Below are positions 1 through 8,847 of a stretch of 64,000 nucleotides of DNA, in pieces. Numbering within the stretch: the first letter of the stretch is position 1; every line of letters begins with the position of its first letter. Origin of the DNA: Spongiibacter tropicus DSM 19543 (GTDB lineage Bacteria; Pseudomonadota; Gammaproteobacteria; Pseudomonadales; Spongiibacteraceae); contig NZ_ATUS01000001.1 of NCBI RefSeq assembly GCF_000420325.1, positions 2,419,319 to 2,483,318 of the forward strand, read 5' to 3'. Made by a program: the position numbers and the translations under genes. Under the pieces are notes generated by a model that saw only the letters and a list, made by a program, of their open reading frames with translations, ran no database searches and was not told the DNA's origin.

Positions 1-561
1 GCTGTCGACCGGCGGTACGGGGAAGTAGCCGCCTTTAACGCCGGGACGGTGACCCGTGTTGCCTTCTTCGAAGCTGTTGCCGGAAACCCAGGCCGCTTCG
101 TCAGAAGAGATGGCGTAGCTTGCGCCTTCCATAGCCACTTTCCACTTCACGTCGTCAAACACGAAGAATTCGGGCTCGGGGCCAAACAGGGCGCTGTCGG
201 CGATGCCGGCAGAGCGCATGTAATCTTCAGCGCGCTGAGCAATGGAGCGAGGATCGCGGTTGTAACCCTGCATGGTTGAAGGCTCAACGATGCCGCAGCG
301 GACGATGATGGTAGGCTCGTCGGTGAACGGGTCCAGAACGGAAGCTTCGTCGTCTGGCATGAGAATCATGTCTGACTCGTTAATGCCTTTCCAGCCCGCA
401 ATAGATGAACCATCGAACATTTTTCCGTCTTCAAAGAAGCCGGCGTCGATTTCGCCTACAGGCATAGTGACGTGTTGCTCTTTACCTTTAGTGTCGGTGA
501 AGCGCAGGTCGGCCCACTTCACGTCATTATCGGCGATTAACTTCAGAGTCTTCTCTGACAT
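1..561 (-). CDS. glnA: Glutamine synthetase type I, N-terminal part (gene cut by window edge)
   Basis: The enzyme condenses glutamate, ammonia and ATP to glutamine in the cytoplasm and is the main ammonium-assimilation enzyme. The 187 residues visible on the minus strand read as the beta-grasp and start of the catalytic domain of a GSI dodecamer subunit: [14 protein letters not shown] at the N terminus, then [20 protein letters not shown], the motif [16 protein letters not shown], and [11 protein letters not shown]. The ATG at 561 is preferred over the in-frame ATG at 570 because GGAGG lies about nine bases before 561 but directly against 570. The C-terminal part lies beyond position 1. The divergent neighbour is thiI. 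A sigma-54 promoter and NtrC-type sites sit upstream, which fits nitrogen control. Confidence 0.96.
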   Translation of the reverse strand, partial: MSEKTLKLIADNDVKWADLRFTDTKGKEQHVTMPVGEIDAGFFEDGKMFDGSSIAGWKGINESDMILMPDDEASVLDPFTDEPTIIVRCGIVEPSTMQGYNRDPRSIAQRAEDYMRSAGIADSALFGPEPEFFVFDDVKWKVAMEGASYAISSDEAAWVSGNSFEEGNTGHRPGVKGGYFPVPPVDS

Positions 562-729
562 TACTGACATCCTCCAACAGAGTCTTCTTAGTCGATTCGG
601 CAAGGGGCCGAAGCTTTGCGATTATAAGTTCATTGCATTGTGCCGCATAGCGACAGCGGCTGTGAACTGCTGTAAAGCTGCATTTTCGAGCAGAGGAAAT
701 CTCTACAGTTCATGTTCGTACTCGTGGCA

Positions 730-744
730 GCAATATGTGTGCCA
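730..744 (-). promoter_or_regulatory. Sigma-54 (-24/-12) promoter of glnA
   Basis: On the minus strand the sequence reads TGGCAC-ACATA-TTGC, a perfect match to the RpoN consensus TGGCAC-N5-TTGC. It lies about 170 bases upstream of the glnA ATG, giving a predicted start near 720 and a leader of about 160 bases. The spacing to the NtrC-type sites at 813-861 resembles an enhancer-dependent glnAp2 promoter. Confidence 0.85.
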
Positions 745-812
745 TATTTTTGTGCCGAAATTTTATGCAAAAGCGGTGAGAAACCGTCGGTTTGCGAGAT
801 AAGTGTGCGCGC

Positions 813-827
813 GCACCTAAATTGTGC
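813..827. promoter_or_regulatory. NtrC-type enhancer site 1 for glnA
   Basis: GCAC-N7-GTGC matches the palindromic core of NtrC binding sites. Its centre (820) is about 100 bases upstream of the predicted sigma-54 start. A weaker overlapping copy (GCAC-N7-GGGC) occupies 826-840. Confidence 0.7.
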
Positions 828-846
828 ACCAATGTTGGGCTGGTGT

Positions 847-861
847 GTTCTAATTTGGTGC
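847..861. promoter_or_regulatory. NtrC-type enhancer site 2 for glnA
   Basis: GTTC-TAATTTG-GTGC keeps one perfect half-site (TTGGTGC) and a degenerate other half. Its centre is 34 bases, about three helical turns, from site 1, similar to the paired enhancer sites of enteric glnA. It could equally affect the divergent thiI promoter. Confidence 0.55.
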
Positions 862-924
862 GCACCGCCTGTGGGCACCGCGCTGCGGTTGTCGGCAGAG
901 GCTGAAGCCTCGCCCCGGAGTGGC

Positions 925-930
925 TATAAT
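925..930 (+). promoter_or_regulatory. Possible -10 box for thiI
   Basis: A perfect TATAAT lies 27 bases before the thiI ATG, but no good -35 hexamer sits 16-18 bases upstream. The leader would be about 20 bases. This is weak evidence beyond the -10 match and position. Confidence 0.4.
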
Positions 931-957
931 GCGCAGCTTTTCCGCCGCGGTGCCGTC

Positions 958-2412
958 ATGAAGTTTATCGTCAAGCTCTTCCCTGAAATCATCATCAAGA
1001 GCAAGCCTGTCCGCAAGAAATTCATCAAGCAGCTTCGTGATAATTTGCGCAAGCTGCTGCTGCCGATTGATCCCGAGCTGCAGATCGGTCGTGAGTGGGA
1101 CCGGATTACTCTGGAAACCGGCAGCGATGACGAAGCGGTGTTGGCGTCGCTGCTGGAGGTGATGGTCAATACACCGGGAATTGCCCACATTATCGAAGTC
1201 GCCGAGTATCCGCTGGTGGACATGCACGATATTTACGAGAAGACCCGCGACGCAGTAGGCAACAGTCTGGAAGGTAAGACCTTCGCCGTGCGCTGCAAGC
1301 GGACCGGTGAGCACGATTTCAATTCCGGCGATGTTGAGCGCTATGTGGGTGGTGGCCTGAATCAGCATGTTCCCTCGGGCGGCGTGAAGTTAAAGAATCC
1401 CGACGAAGTCGTGCGCCTGGAAATTCGCAAAGACCGCTTGTATGTCGTCAAGCAGCGTCACGAAGGGCTGGGAGGGTTTCCGATTGGCGCGGTAGATTCG
1501 GTAGTGAGCCTGATCTCCGGTGGCTTCGATTCCACAGTGTCCAGCTACATGGTGATGAAGCGTGGCATGCGCACTCACTTCTGTTTCTTCAACCTCGGTG
1601 GGCGCGAACATGAAATCGGCGTGAAAGAAGTGTCGCTGTATCTGTGGCAGAAGTTCGGCGCTTCGCACCGGGTGAAATTCATCACTGTTCCCTTTGAAGA
1701 CGTAGTCGCCGAGATTCTTAAGAACGTCGAAAATTCTCAGATGGGCGTGATCCTCAAGCGCATGATGATGAGGGCTGCGTCGAAGGTCGCGGCTGAGCTG
1801 GGGTCGCCTGCGCTTGTTACCGGTGAGGCGGTGGCTCAGGTGAGCAGTCAGACATTGGCCAATCTGTCGATTATCGACAAGGCTACCGACACCCTGGTAC
1901 TGAGGCCACTGATTACGGCTGACAAGCTGGATATCATCAACACGGCTGCAAAAATCGGTACCGAAGCTTTTGCGGCGAATATGCCTGAGTATTGCGGGGT
2001 GATTTCTGTGCGGCCCACGATCAAGGCCCGTCCTGAGCGCATTGCCGAGCAGGAAGCCCGGATGGATATGGGGGTGCTTGAGAGGGCGATTGCCAACGCC
2101 AAGTACGTCAATATCGATGCGCTGGCCGACGAAGAGGCGGTGAGTCACGACGTGGAAGTGTTGCCGATTCCCCTTGCCGAGGCGGTGATTCTGGATGTGC
2201 GTCATCCCGATGAAGTGGAGCGTCAGCCGCTGAAACTTGATCGCAATACGGTGCAATGTCTGCCGTTTTACGAGTTGCATCGCCGGGTTGAGGAGTTGGA
2301 TCCGAAGCGGGTATATCAGCTCTATTGCGATAAGGGCGTGATGAGTCGTTTGCACGCTGCCCACCTGATGGATCAGGGGTTTACCAACGTGAAGGTGTAC
2401 CGTCCGTCATGA
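958..2412 (+). CDS. thiI: tRNA 4-thiouridylase / thiamine thiazole sulfur carrier ThiI, rhodanese fusion
   Basis: ThiI adenylates tRNA U8 and inserts sulfur to make 4-thiouridine; forms with a rhodanese domain also pass persulfide sulfur to thiamine synthesis. The 484-residue length matches the long enteric/pseudomonad type. Domains in order are a ferredoxin-like plus THUMP region (about 1-165), the PP-loop pyrophosphatase domain with SGGFDS at 187-192, and a C-terminal rhodanese domain with the catalytic Cys457 in LYCDKGVMSR. The ATG at 958 is chosen because the conserved start MKFIVKLFPEIIIKS begins there; the open frame upstream runs through the promoter region. The stop overlaps the next gene by four bases (ATGA). 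Confidence 0.95.
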   Translation: MKFIVKLFPEIIIKSKPVRKKFIKQLRDNLRKLLLPIDPELQIGREWDRITLETGSDDEAVLASLLEVMVNTPGIAHIIEVAEYPLVDMHDIYEKTRDAVGNSLEGKTFAVRCKRTGEHDFNSGDVERYVGGGLNQHVPSGGVKLKNPDEVVRLEIRKDRLYVVKQRHEGLGGFPIGAVDSVVSLISGGFDSTVSSYMVMKRGMRTHFCFFNLGGREHEIGVKEVSLYLWQKFGASHRVKFITVPFEDVVAEILKNVENSQMGVILKRMMMRAASKVAAELGSPALVTGEAVAQVSSQTLANLSIIDKATDTLVLRPLITADKLDIINTAAKIGTEAFAANMPEYCGVISVRPTIKARPERIAEQEARMDMGVLERAIANAKYVNIDALADEEAVSHDVEVLPIPLAEAVILDVRHPDEVERQPLKLDRNTVQCLPFYELHRRVEELDPKRVYQLYCDKGVMSRLHAAHLMDQGFTNVKVYRPS

Positions 2413-2852
2413 GTCAGATTGATATGGAGCGCTACCAGCGCGTCCAGCCATTGTTTGATGTTTTGGTCGAGCCCCGTTGGGGGGACCAGGACAGCCTCGG
2501 ACATATTAATCACGTTAATTACTTCAGCTATTTGGAAGAGGCCCGCGTACGCTGGCTGGAGGCTGACGGACTTTGGGGCGATCAGCCGTTTCTGTTGGTG
2601 CTGGCCGCGATCGGTCTCAACTTTCGACGCGAGTGGCACCACGGTCGCCCGCTGCGCGCCCGGGCGTGGTTGTTAAAGCTGGGTAACAGCAGCTTTCAGC
2701 TTCGTCAGGCCTTGTTTACCGACGATGGCAGCGAGCTTGTGGCGGAAGGCGACGCGACCCTGGTACATGTGGACGCGCAGCACCGTGCGACGCCAATTGA
2801 GGGCCGCATCCGCGATATTCTGCAGGCGTCGCTGCTGGATGTCGGCGCTTGA
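2409..2852 (+). CDS. Hotdog-fold acyl-CoA thioesterase (YbgC/4HBT-like)
   Basis: A 147-residue single-domain hotdog protein predicted to hydrolyse an acyl-CoA thioester; the substrate is unknown. The N-terminal motif WGDQDSLGHINHVNYFSYLE carries the aspartate and the HxNxxxY pattern of 4-hydroxybenzoyl-CoA-type thioesterases, on the central helix that packs into the hotdog. It is translationally coupled to thiI by an ATGA overlap, so the two are co-transcribed, although no functional link is evident. It runs convergently towards the membrane-protein gene ending at 2862, with only nine bases between. Confidence 0.8.
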   Translation: MSQIDMERYQRVQPLFDVLVEPRWGDQDSLGHINHVNYFSYLEEARVRWLEADGLWGDQPFLLVLAAIGLNFRREWHHGRPLRARAWLLKLGNSSFQLRQALFTDDGSELVAEGDATLVHVDAQHRATPIEGRIRDILQASLLDVGA

Positions 2853-2861
2853 CGTCAGTGC

Positions 2862-3299
2862 TTAGTCGGCGCGGCTAAGGTTGAAGTTGTAGAGTTTGAA
2901 ACGCTGATTCTGAAGGGTCAGCGTTGCGGTCATGACAGCCGCCCCCTGCTCGAAATAGATTTTACCGCTGTAGCTCAGTCGGGGGGATTCGGCGAAGAGT
3001 GACAGGGCGCCGCTCAGTCTGGAAAAGTGCAATTCATCCATGCGGTCGAAGGCCCCCAGCGAGCGGTATTGTTCTGCCAGTGCCGCCAGTTGTTCGTCGC
3101 TCACATGGCTGAGTGTTGCCTGGCTCAGCTCTTCTTTCAGGGCATCTGTCTCCCAGCTGGAGATGCGTTGCAAGGCGTTGCTCAGATAGCGTCGGGCGTT
3201 GTCTTCGTAGTGCTCTTTCACTTCGCCGCTGTAGTAATAGAGGCTGCCAAACAGGACCAGACCAGCCACAATAAATACCCGTAATGCCGTGTTTTTCAC
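2862..3299 (-). CDS. Small membrane-anchored protein of unknown function
   Basis: I do not recognise this 145-residue protein. It has one N-terminal hydrophobic segment (about residues 7-24, VFIVAGLVLFGSLYYY), after which charged, helix-forming sequence suggests a periplasmic domain, ending in a beta-rich C-terminal part. The start is GTG at 3299, with AGGAG five bases before it. It lies 22 bases after the stop of the sodium symporter gene and is probably the last gene of that operon. An accessory role to the transporter or oxidoreductase is only a guess from position. Confidence 0.7.
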   Translation of the reverse strand: MKNTALRVFIVAGLVLFGSLYYYSGEVKEHYEDNARRYLSNALQRISSWETDALKEELSQATLSHVSDEQLAALAEQYRSLGAFDRMDELHFSRLSGALSLFAESPRLSYSGKIYFEQGAAVMTATLTLQNQRFKLYNFNLSRAD

Positions 3300-3321
3300 G
3301 CGTGCTCCTCGAAAGCGCTGC

Positions 3322-4668
3322 TCAGCGCATTACCCAGCCCATCAGGCCCAGGCTATGCAAAAAGATAGCGATGATTCCAAGCGGCGCAATATAACGCAAG
3401 GCGAATCGCCATACGGCGAATATTCGCGGGTGGCTGATGCCGGTTTCATCCTGCACTCGGTCGCGTTGCATGATCCAGCCGGCGAAGATGGCAATCAGCA
3501 GCCCGCCCAATGGCAGCATGATGTTGGTGGTGAGCTTGTCGAGGATATTGAAAATGGTTCCTGAGTGGATTGACGCGATGCCGCCAAGCCAGGCGATACC
3601 CGCCAGGCTGAAGGTGGATATCGGGCGTTTGATGCCGTGTTTTTCCAGCCAGGCAACGCCGGGTTCGATCAGGGAGATCGAGGAACTGAGGGCGGCGATA
3701 CTGACCAGCGCAAAAAACAGGCTGCCAAAGAACATGCCGCCGCTCATATTGGAGAAGGCGATAGGCAGCGTGACAAACATCAGGCCGGGTCCCTGGCCGG
3801 GGACGAGATCGTTGGCGAATACCAGTGGAAACATTGCCATGCCGGCGAGCAGAGCAATAATGGTGTCGAGGGCGGCGATGGTCAGCACGGTGGTGCCGAT
3901 GGAGGAGTGGCCGGGGAAGTAGGCGCCGTAGGCCATGATGGCGCCCATGCCGAGGCTGAGTGTGAAAAAGGCATGACCCATCGCGACAAGCACGGCTTCG
4001 CTGGTCAAACGACTGAAGTCGGTGTCGAACATGAAGTGCAGGCCAGCAGAGAAATCGCCGTTAATGGCACTGTAGCCGACCAGTAGCAGCAGAAAGCCAA
4101 ACAGTAATGGCATCAGAATATCGACTGCCTTGCCGATGCCGCCGGTGACCCCTGCGGCCACAACGCTTGCCGTCACCAGACTGAACACGCTATGCCACAG
4201 CAGCTGACGATCGCTGCTTGCCAGCAGTGAGCTGAAATTGCTCTCGATTGCCGTGGCGTCGAGGTGGCTGTAGGCGCCGGTCACGCTCTGCGAAACGTAC
4301 TCCAGTGCCCAGCCGGCGACCACGCTGTAGAACATCATGATCATCAGTCCGGCGATCATGCCCACGGCCCCCAGCAGCCCCCATTGGCGCGGTGCATTAC
4401 TCTCGCGGGCAAGCTTCGTCATGGCGTCGGCGGGGTCGGTGCGGCCGGCCCGACCGATCATCACCTCGGCGATCATCACCGGAATGCCGATGGCCAGAAT
4501 GCAGGCCAGATAAACCAGAACAAAGGCGCCGCCGCCGTATTCGCCGGTAATGTAGGGAAACTTCCAGATATTACCCAGGCCGACTGCGGAACCTGTGGCA
4601 GCCAGAATGAATGTCCACCGCGAGCCCCAGGTGACGGAGGTCGATGTTGGCGTAGAGCCTGTGGCCAT
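3322..4668 (-). CDS. Sodium-dependent transporter of the neurotransmitter:sodium symporter (NSS/SNF) family
   Basis: An inner-membrane Na+-coupled symporter, most likely for an amino acid or related small molecule. The 448-residue protein has about 11-12 hydrophobic segments. The family signature in TM1 is clear: SRWTFILAATGSAVGLGNIW, followed by KFPYITGEYGGGAF, as in LeuT and MhsT. The ATG at 4668 gives the normal family N terminus; upstream in-frame codons add an implausible 70-residue extension that overlaps the neighbouring gene's 3' end. It lies 55 bases after the molybdopterin oxidoreductase stop and is probably co-transcribed with it. The substrate cannot be read from the sequence. Confidence 0.88.
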   Translation of the reverse strand: MATGSTPTSTSVTWGSRWTFILAATGSAVGLGNIWKFPYITGEYGGGAFVLVYLACILAIGIPVMIAEVMIGRAGRTDPADAMTKLARESNAPRQWGLLGAVGMIAGLMIMMFYSVVAGWALEYVSQSVTGAYSHLDATAIESNFSSLLASSDRQLLWHSVFSLVTASVVAAGVTGGIGKAVDILMPLLFGFLLLLVGYSAINGDFSAGLHFMFDTDFSRLTSEAVLVAMGHAFFTLSLGMGAIMAYGAYFPGHSSIGTTVLTIAALDTIIALLAGMAMFPLVFANDLVPGQGPGLMFVTLPIAFSNMSGGMFFGSLFFALVSIAALSSSISLIEPGVAWLEKHGIKRPISTFSLAGIAWLGGIASIHSGTIFNILDKLTTNIMLPLGGLLIAIFAGWIMQRDRVQDETGISHPRIFAVWRFALRYIAPLGIIAIFLHSLGLMGWVMR

Positions 4669-4723
4669 AATCGTTGCCTTGTTTATTGTGGTTAAAAGAC
4701 TCGAATTGTAGACATAAAGCCTG

Positions 4724-6925
4724 CTACTGCCCAAGTTTCTGTGCAGTAGCTGTTCGGGTCGACCGAATATTGACGGCGATACCGTTAAACTGCGCCATGC
4801 CCGACACGGGTTCGATGGCATCGGGGCCGTCGGCGGCGAGAATATTGGCGTTGACGCCGCAGGTTTTACGGGCAACGCTCAGCCCGCTCGCGCTTTCGTG
4901 GCCCCAGCCGTGGGGCAGCGCGACAGTACCGGGCATCAGATCGTCGCTGACCGCAAGGCAAGCAATCACTGCGCCAATCTCATTGCTGACCTCCACCTCT
5001 TCGCCGTCATTTGCGCCGAGTTTTTGGGCGTCGTCAGGGTGGATATACAGGTAGTTTTGTCGGCGTTTGCCTTTGATGTAAGCGGGATCGTTGTGGGTCC
5101 AGCTATTGTGGCTGAAGCGCTCGCGTTTGGTGATCAGCTTAAAGCCGTCGCCGGATTGGCGGGCTTGTTCATACCTGTCGGCGAGTCGCTCGTTGGCGAG
5201 GTTCACCAGTAGCGCCGGAGCGAGCTGAACCTTGCCGTTGCGGGCCAGAACGCGTTTGCCCAAGTAGCTGTTGCCGTCAATGGCGGGCAGCGCAATGCCA
5301 TGGGGATGCTTGCGCAGCGCGCCCAGTCCACCCAGTTTGCCGGCGCGGCTGATGAGTCCCAATAGTCGCTCGGGCATCGGCGTGAGTCGCGCCCCGAGTC
5401 CCGGTAGCTGCCCCAGTTTCTCGCCGATGTTCATGCTGCCCTGCAGCAGTCGGGAGCCAAACAGCGGCGCGCGGCAGTGCTTGGCTAGCTGGCGAATTAT
5501 CCAGCTCTCGTCGCGGCAGTCGCCGGGTGGCGGCAGCAGGGCATTGGTATATTGAAACCACGGTTCCGGCATCAGACCGGAGAAGCTGAAGAAGGTGAAG
5601 GGAATGTCCGGGCGCTCGCTAAAATGCGTACCGGGCAGGAAGTAGTGCGCGTATTCGGCGGTTTCATTGCGCAGAATATCGACGGCGACCAGCAGTTCGA
5701 GGCTGGCGAGCGCTTTGGCGGTTTTGCGGCTGTTGGTGCTGGTGAGCAACGGGTTGCCGGCGATCACGAACAGGCCGCGAATGCGGTCCTGACCCTCTTC
5801 GAGAATTTCGTCAGCGAGCAACGGCGTGGGCAGGGTGCCGAGAAAGCTGCGGGTATGACCGATGCGCGAGTGAAATACCTGATCATCGGCGCCGGTGGTG
5901 GCCTTGGCGTAGTCGAATATCCCCCTTCCCATCAGGCTGCCGCCGCGTTTGTCCAGATTGCCACTCACGGCATTGATGCACTCCAGCAACCAGAAGGCGA
6001 CGCTGCCATTGCTGCCCTGATTGATGCCGGTCGAGCCATAGAGGGCGGCGCCCTTCGCGCTGCCGTAACGCTGTACCAGTTTGCGAAGGCTATCCGCGCT
6101 GATGCCGGTAACGGCGGCCTGGCGCTCGGCGGTCCACGGTGAGACGAGGGCCTCCAGTTCTTCCAGCCCTTCCATGAATTGGCTTGCGCGCTTGCGATCG
6201 ACGGCGCCCTGTTCAAACAGTTCGCGCAGGAAGGCGGCCAGAAAAAATACATCGGTATCCGGGCGAATAAAACATTGCTCGCCTAATGCTTTTGCGGTTT
6301 CCGTGCGTCGCGGGTTGATATGAATCACGCTGCCACCGCGCGCCTCTATGGCTTTCAGGCGACGGACCGGGTCGGGCAGATTGATGAAACTCATTTTCGA
6401 CACCGAGGGATTGCTGCCCAGCATGATCAGGCAGTCGAGATGATCGATGTCGGGGAAGGTCAGTGCCATTGGTGAGCCGTACATGTGCTGGCTCACCAGA
6501 AACTTGTTATTGCAGTCCAGACTGCCGGTAGTGAAGAGCTTTCGGGTGCCGAGCCCCTGGGCAAAGCCGGTAAAGAAAATTGGCATCAGGGGGCTGAAGC
6601 TGATGGGGTTGCCAAAGTACAGGCCGAGGCTGTCGTCTCCGTGATCACCGCGCAGTTGGCGGACTTTTCGCCCGATTTCCTGAAACGCCTGTTGCCAGCT
6701 GATGGCGTGCCAGCGCTCCCCGTCGCGCTTCATTGGCGTGGTGATGCGGTCGGGGTTGTCGCGCATGTTCTGGAAGCTCAGTCCCTTGATACAGGCATAG
6801 CCTCGCGAGGCGACATGTTCAGTATCGGGCTCAATATGCGTGATGCGTTCGCCGTCGAGGCTGACGCGCAGACCGCACTGATTTTCGCAGATGCGGCAGA
6901 AGGTGGTTTTCTGCGTTGTGCTCAT
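4724..6925 (-). CDS. Molybdopterin-dependent oxidoreductase (DMSO reductase superfamily, [4Fe-4S])
   Basis: A 733-residue bis-MGD enzyme family member. Cys10, Cys13, Cys17 and Cys45 (CRICENQC … GYACIKG) form the N-terminal [4Fe-4S] site. The FAQGLGTRKLF-TTGSLDC region places Cys138 where a molybdenum ligand might lie. LGSNPSVSK and the C-terminal HPDDAQKLGANDGEEVEV region are typical MopB cofactor-binding segments. There is no Tat signal, so the enzyme is probably cytoplasmic. It resembles the group annotated simply as molybdopterin oxidoreductase family in many marine and soil heterotrophs; substrate and electron partner are unknown. It is the first gene of a minus-strand operon with the symporter and divergent from the phosphotransferase operon. 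Confidence 0.85.
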   Translation of the reverse strand: MSTTQKTTFCRICENQCGLRVSLDGERITHIEPDTEHVASRGYACIKGLSFQNMRDNPDRITTPMKRDGERWHAISWQQAFQEIGRKVRQLRGDHGDDSLGLYFGNPISFSPLMPIFFTGFAQGLGTRKLFTTGSLDCNNKFLVSQHMYGSPMALTFPDIDHLDCLIMLGSNPSVSKMSFINLPDPVRRLKAIEARGGSVIHINPRRTETAKALGEQCFIRPDTDVFFLAAFLRELFEQGAVDRKRASQFMEGLEELEALVSPWTAERQAAVTGISADSLRKLVQRYGSAKGAALYGSTGINQGSNGSVAFWLLECINAVSGNLDKRGGSLMGRGIFDYAKATTGADDQVFHSRIGHTRSFLGTLPTPLLADEILEEGQDRIRGLFVIAGNPLLTSTNSRKTAKALASLELLVAVDILRNETAEYAHYFLPGTHFSERPDIPFTFFSFSGLMPEPWFQYTNALLPPPGDCRDESWIIRQLAKHCRAPLFGSRLLQGSMNIGEKLGQLPGLGARLTPMPERLLGLISRAGKLGGLGALRKHPHGIALPAIDGNSYLGKRVLARNGKVQLAPALLVNLANERLADRYEQARQSGDGFKLITKRERFSHNSWTHNDPAYIKGKRRQNYLYIHPDDAQKLGANDGEEVEVSNEIGAVIACLAVSDDLMPGTVALPHGWGHESASGLSVARKTCGVNANILAADGPDAIEPVSGMAQFNGIAVNIRSTRTATAQKLGQ

Positions 6926-7010
6926 GGTGTGTCCCGGTGTTGTTATTGGTTTGGGCCGGATTCTTTATTCAGTATCACATAAAAACATTTCTCAAGAATG
7001 GTTTTTTGTT

Positions 7011-7023
7011 ACACACTGTGTGT
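7011..7023. promoter_or_regulatory. 13-bp palindrome in the 6.9-7.1 kb divergent intergenic region
   Basis: ACACAC-T-GTGTGT is a perfect inverted repeat within the 216-base gap (6926-7141) between the oxidoreductase and phosphotransferase genes. TetR-family operators are often short palindromes of this kind, and a TetR gene lies in the downstream operon, so it is a candidate operator. No good promoter hexamers are evident around it. Confidence 0.4.
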
Positions 7024-7141
7024 CAGGCAGCACAACGTGAATATCCATAATCCAATAATAAATGACGGTGTGGCGATGCTGCCCTGCTGTGTTGAACGGC
7101 CAGTCCCTCGTCATTTTGCTCAGCAATAGAGGTGATTAGCC

Positions 7142-8215
7142 GTGACCGACGATATGCGTCCCACCCCAAAACTCAGTAACCCCGAAGAGGTACGTCAGCG
7201 GCTGGAGAGCTGGCTGGCGGAGACGGTGTATCCCGGCTCGGCGGTGCGTATCTGTGACTTCGAGATTCCGGAAAACAACGGTATGTCGAATATTACGGTG
7301 ATGCTGAGCTGTGAAGTTGATGGTGGAGAGCGCCGCGACATGGTGGGGCGCTTGCAGGCTCAGGGTGATGCGCTGGTGTTTCCCGACTACGACTTGCCAC
7401 TGCAATATGCGGTGATGGATATGCTCGGTGGGGTGCCCGGCATTGCGGCACCTGCGCTGGTTGCACTGGAAGGCACTGGGCAGGTGCTGGGTATGCCGTT
7501 TTACATCATGGCAAAAACACCCGGTTTGATTCCTCCGGATATTCCTCCTTACCACATGGATGGCTGGCTCTGTGAGTCTACGCCCGCTGAACGCAAGCAG
7601 GTCTGGAACGCCGGAGTGGATATGATGGCTGCGCTGCACAACTTGCCTGTTGATCGACCGCCGCTGAAAGCGTTCATTGATGAACATACGTTTCCCAAGA
7701 GTCTGGCCGAGCAGCTTGCGTACTGGCGTCACTACCTGAGCTGGGCGTTGGGTGATCGCCGCAGTCCAGCTTGTGAAACTCTGCTGACCTGGCTGGAGGG
7801 ACATCAGCCGGCAGAACAGACGCGCCGCCTGTGTTGGGGGGACTCGCGCATGGCGAATGTGATTTTCAGTGAAGATAAAACCCGCGTCGCCGCGTTGTTG
7901 GACTGGGAAATGCTCTGTATGGGCGATCCCGTGCAGGACCTTGCCTGGTGGATTTTTATGGACGAAATGTTCAGCCATGGCCTGGGTGTTCCGCCGCTGG
8001 AAGGCATTCCGGGACGGGAGCAGAGTGTGCAGCGGTGGCGTGAGAAGACCGGGCTGAGCGCCGATGAACTGCATTATTACCTGGTTTTTGCCGGGATGCG
8101 GATCTCGGTGATGTTGGCGCGCATGTCGCTGGCCACCGGCGACGGCAGTATGGTTGAGGGCGGTTTTGCGATCGACTATTCACTGAAGGTACTCGGCGAG
8201 GCTGACGAGCAGTGA
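7142..8215 (+). CDS. Phosphotransferase family protein (APH/choline-kinase fold, ACAD10/11-N-like)
   Basis: A 357-residue kinase-like protein of the group resembling the N-terminal domains of human ACAD10/ACAD11, thought to phosphorylate hydroxyacyl substrates. Brenner's motif reads LCWGDSRMANVIF (HGD-x4-N with Trp for His), followed by the DFG-equivalent LLDWEMLCMGDPVQDLAW. The start is GTG at 7142 with AGAGGTG upstream. Its stop overlaps the TetR start (GTGA). Such genes usually sit with acyl-CoA dehydrogenases and SDRs; here there are two SDRs and an MDR reductase downstream, suggesting an alcohol or hydroxy-fatty-acid catabolic operon. The exact substrate is unknown. Confidence 0.8.
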   Translation: MTDDMRPTPKLSNPEEVRQRLESWLAETVYPGSAVRICDFEIPENNGMSNITVMLSCEVDGGERRDMVGRLQAQGDALVFPDYDLPLQYAVMDMLGGVPGIAAPALVALEGTGQVLGMPFYIMAKTPGLIPPDIPPYHMDGWLCESTPAERKQVWNAGVDMMAALHNLPVDRPPLKAFIDEHTFPKSLAEQLAYWRHYLSWALGDRRSPACETLLTWLEGHQPAEQTRRLCWGDSRMANVIFSEDKTRVAALLDWEMLCMGDPVQDLAWWIFMDEMFSHGLGVPPLEGIPGREQSVQRWREKTGLSADELHYYLVFAGMRISVMLARMSLATGDGSMVEGGFAIDYSLKVLGEADEQ

Positions 8216-8823
8216 CGCAGCCACAGCCACTCGGCAGGCAGGCACAGAAAACCCAGCAAACGCAGGAAAACATTCTGTCGGCGGTGGTCTCGCTGATCTG
8301 TGAGGGGGGATATGCGGCTGCCACCTCGAGCCAGATTGCCGAGCGTGCCGGCGTGAGCTGGGGGGCGGTTCAGCACCAGTTCGGCAGCAAGGAGCGTTTG
8401 CTGCTGCAGGTTATTCAGCGCTCATTCGATACGCTGAATGCCAGTCTGGCGGCCCCCTCACTCCGGGAGGGAGGCCTGGATAAACGTATCAGCAGCTTTG
8501 TCGACACTCTTTGGCAGCATCACAGCAAAGACATTGGCTGGGCATCGCTGGAAATTCTGCTGGCATTGCGGCGCGAGCCGCGTACCCAGCAGCAGGCCAA
8601 GCTGGCCTCGCTGGGAATCAGCGAGAGCTGTACGGCAAGTATGCGTGAGATTTTTGCCGACTGTACGCTGGCCGACGATCAGGTGCTTGATGCGCTGATT
8701 TTTGTGCACTCTGCGTTGCAGGGGCTCAGTATTCAAGATGTGTTCGACGTAGAGCCCGATTACCTTGCGCGCCATATCCGGCGGCTAAAACAAGTGCTGT
8801 ACGCCATGTTGAGTGGCTACTGA
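8212..8823 (+). CDS. TetR/AcrR-family transcriptional regulator
   Basis: A 203-residue regulator. The N-terminal helix-turn-helix is clear at about residues 17-65: TQENILSAVVSLICEGGYAA, then IAERAGVSWGAVQHQFGSKE, which gives the typical TetR domain. The C-terminal part is helical and variable, as expected for ligand binding. The GTG start overlaps the previous stop by four bases, so the regulator is translationally coupled to the phosphotransferase. It probably represses its own operon; the palindrome at 7011-7023 is a candidate target. The ligand is unknown. Confidence 0.88.
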   Translation: MTQPQPLGRQAQKTQQTQENILSAVVSLICEGGYAAATSSQIAERAGVSWGAVQHQFGSKERLLLQVIQRSFDTLNASLAAPSLREGGLDKRISSFVDTLWQHHSKDIGWASLEILLALRREPRTQQQAKLASLGISESCTASMREIFADCTLADDQVLDALIFVHSALQGLSIQDVFDVEPDYLARHIRRLKQVLYAMLSGY

Positions 8824-8847
8824 CCAATAATAAAAATGGGGTGTGCT

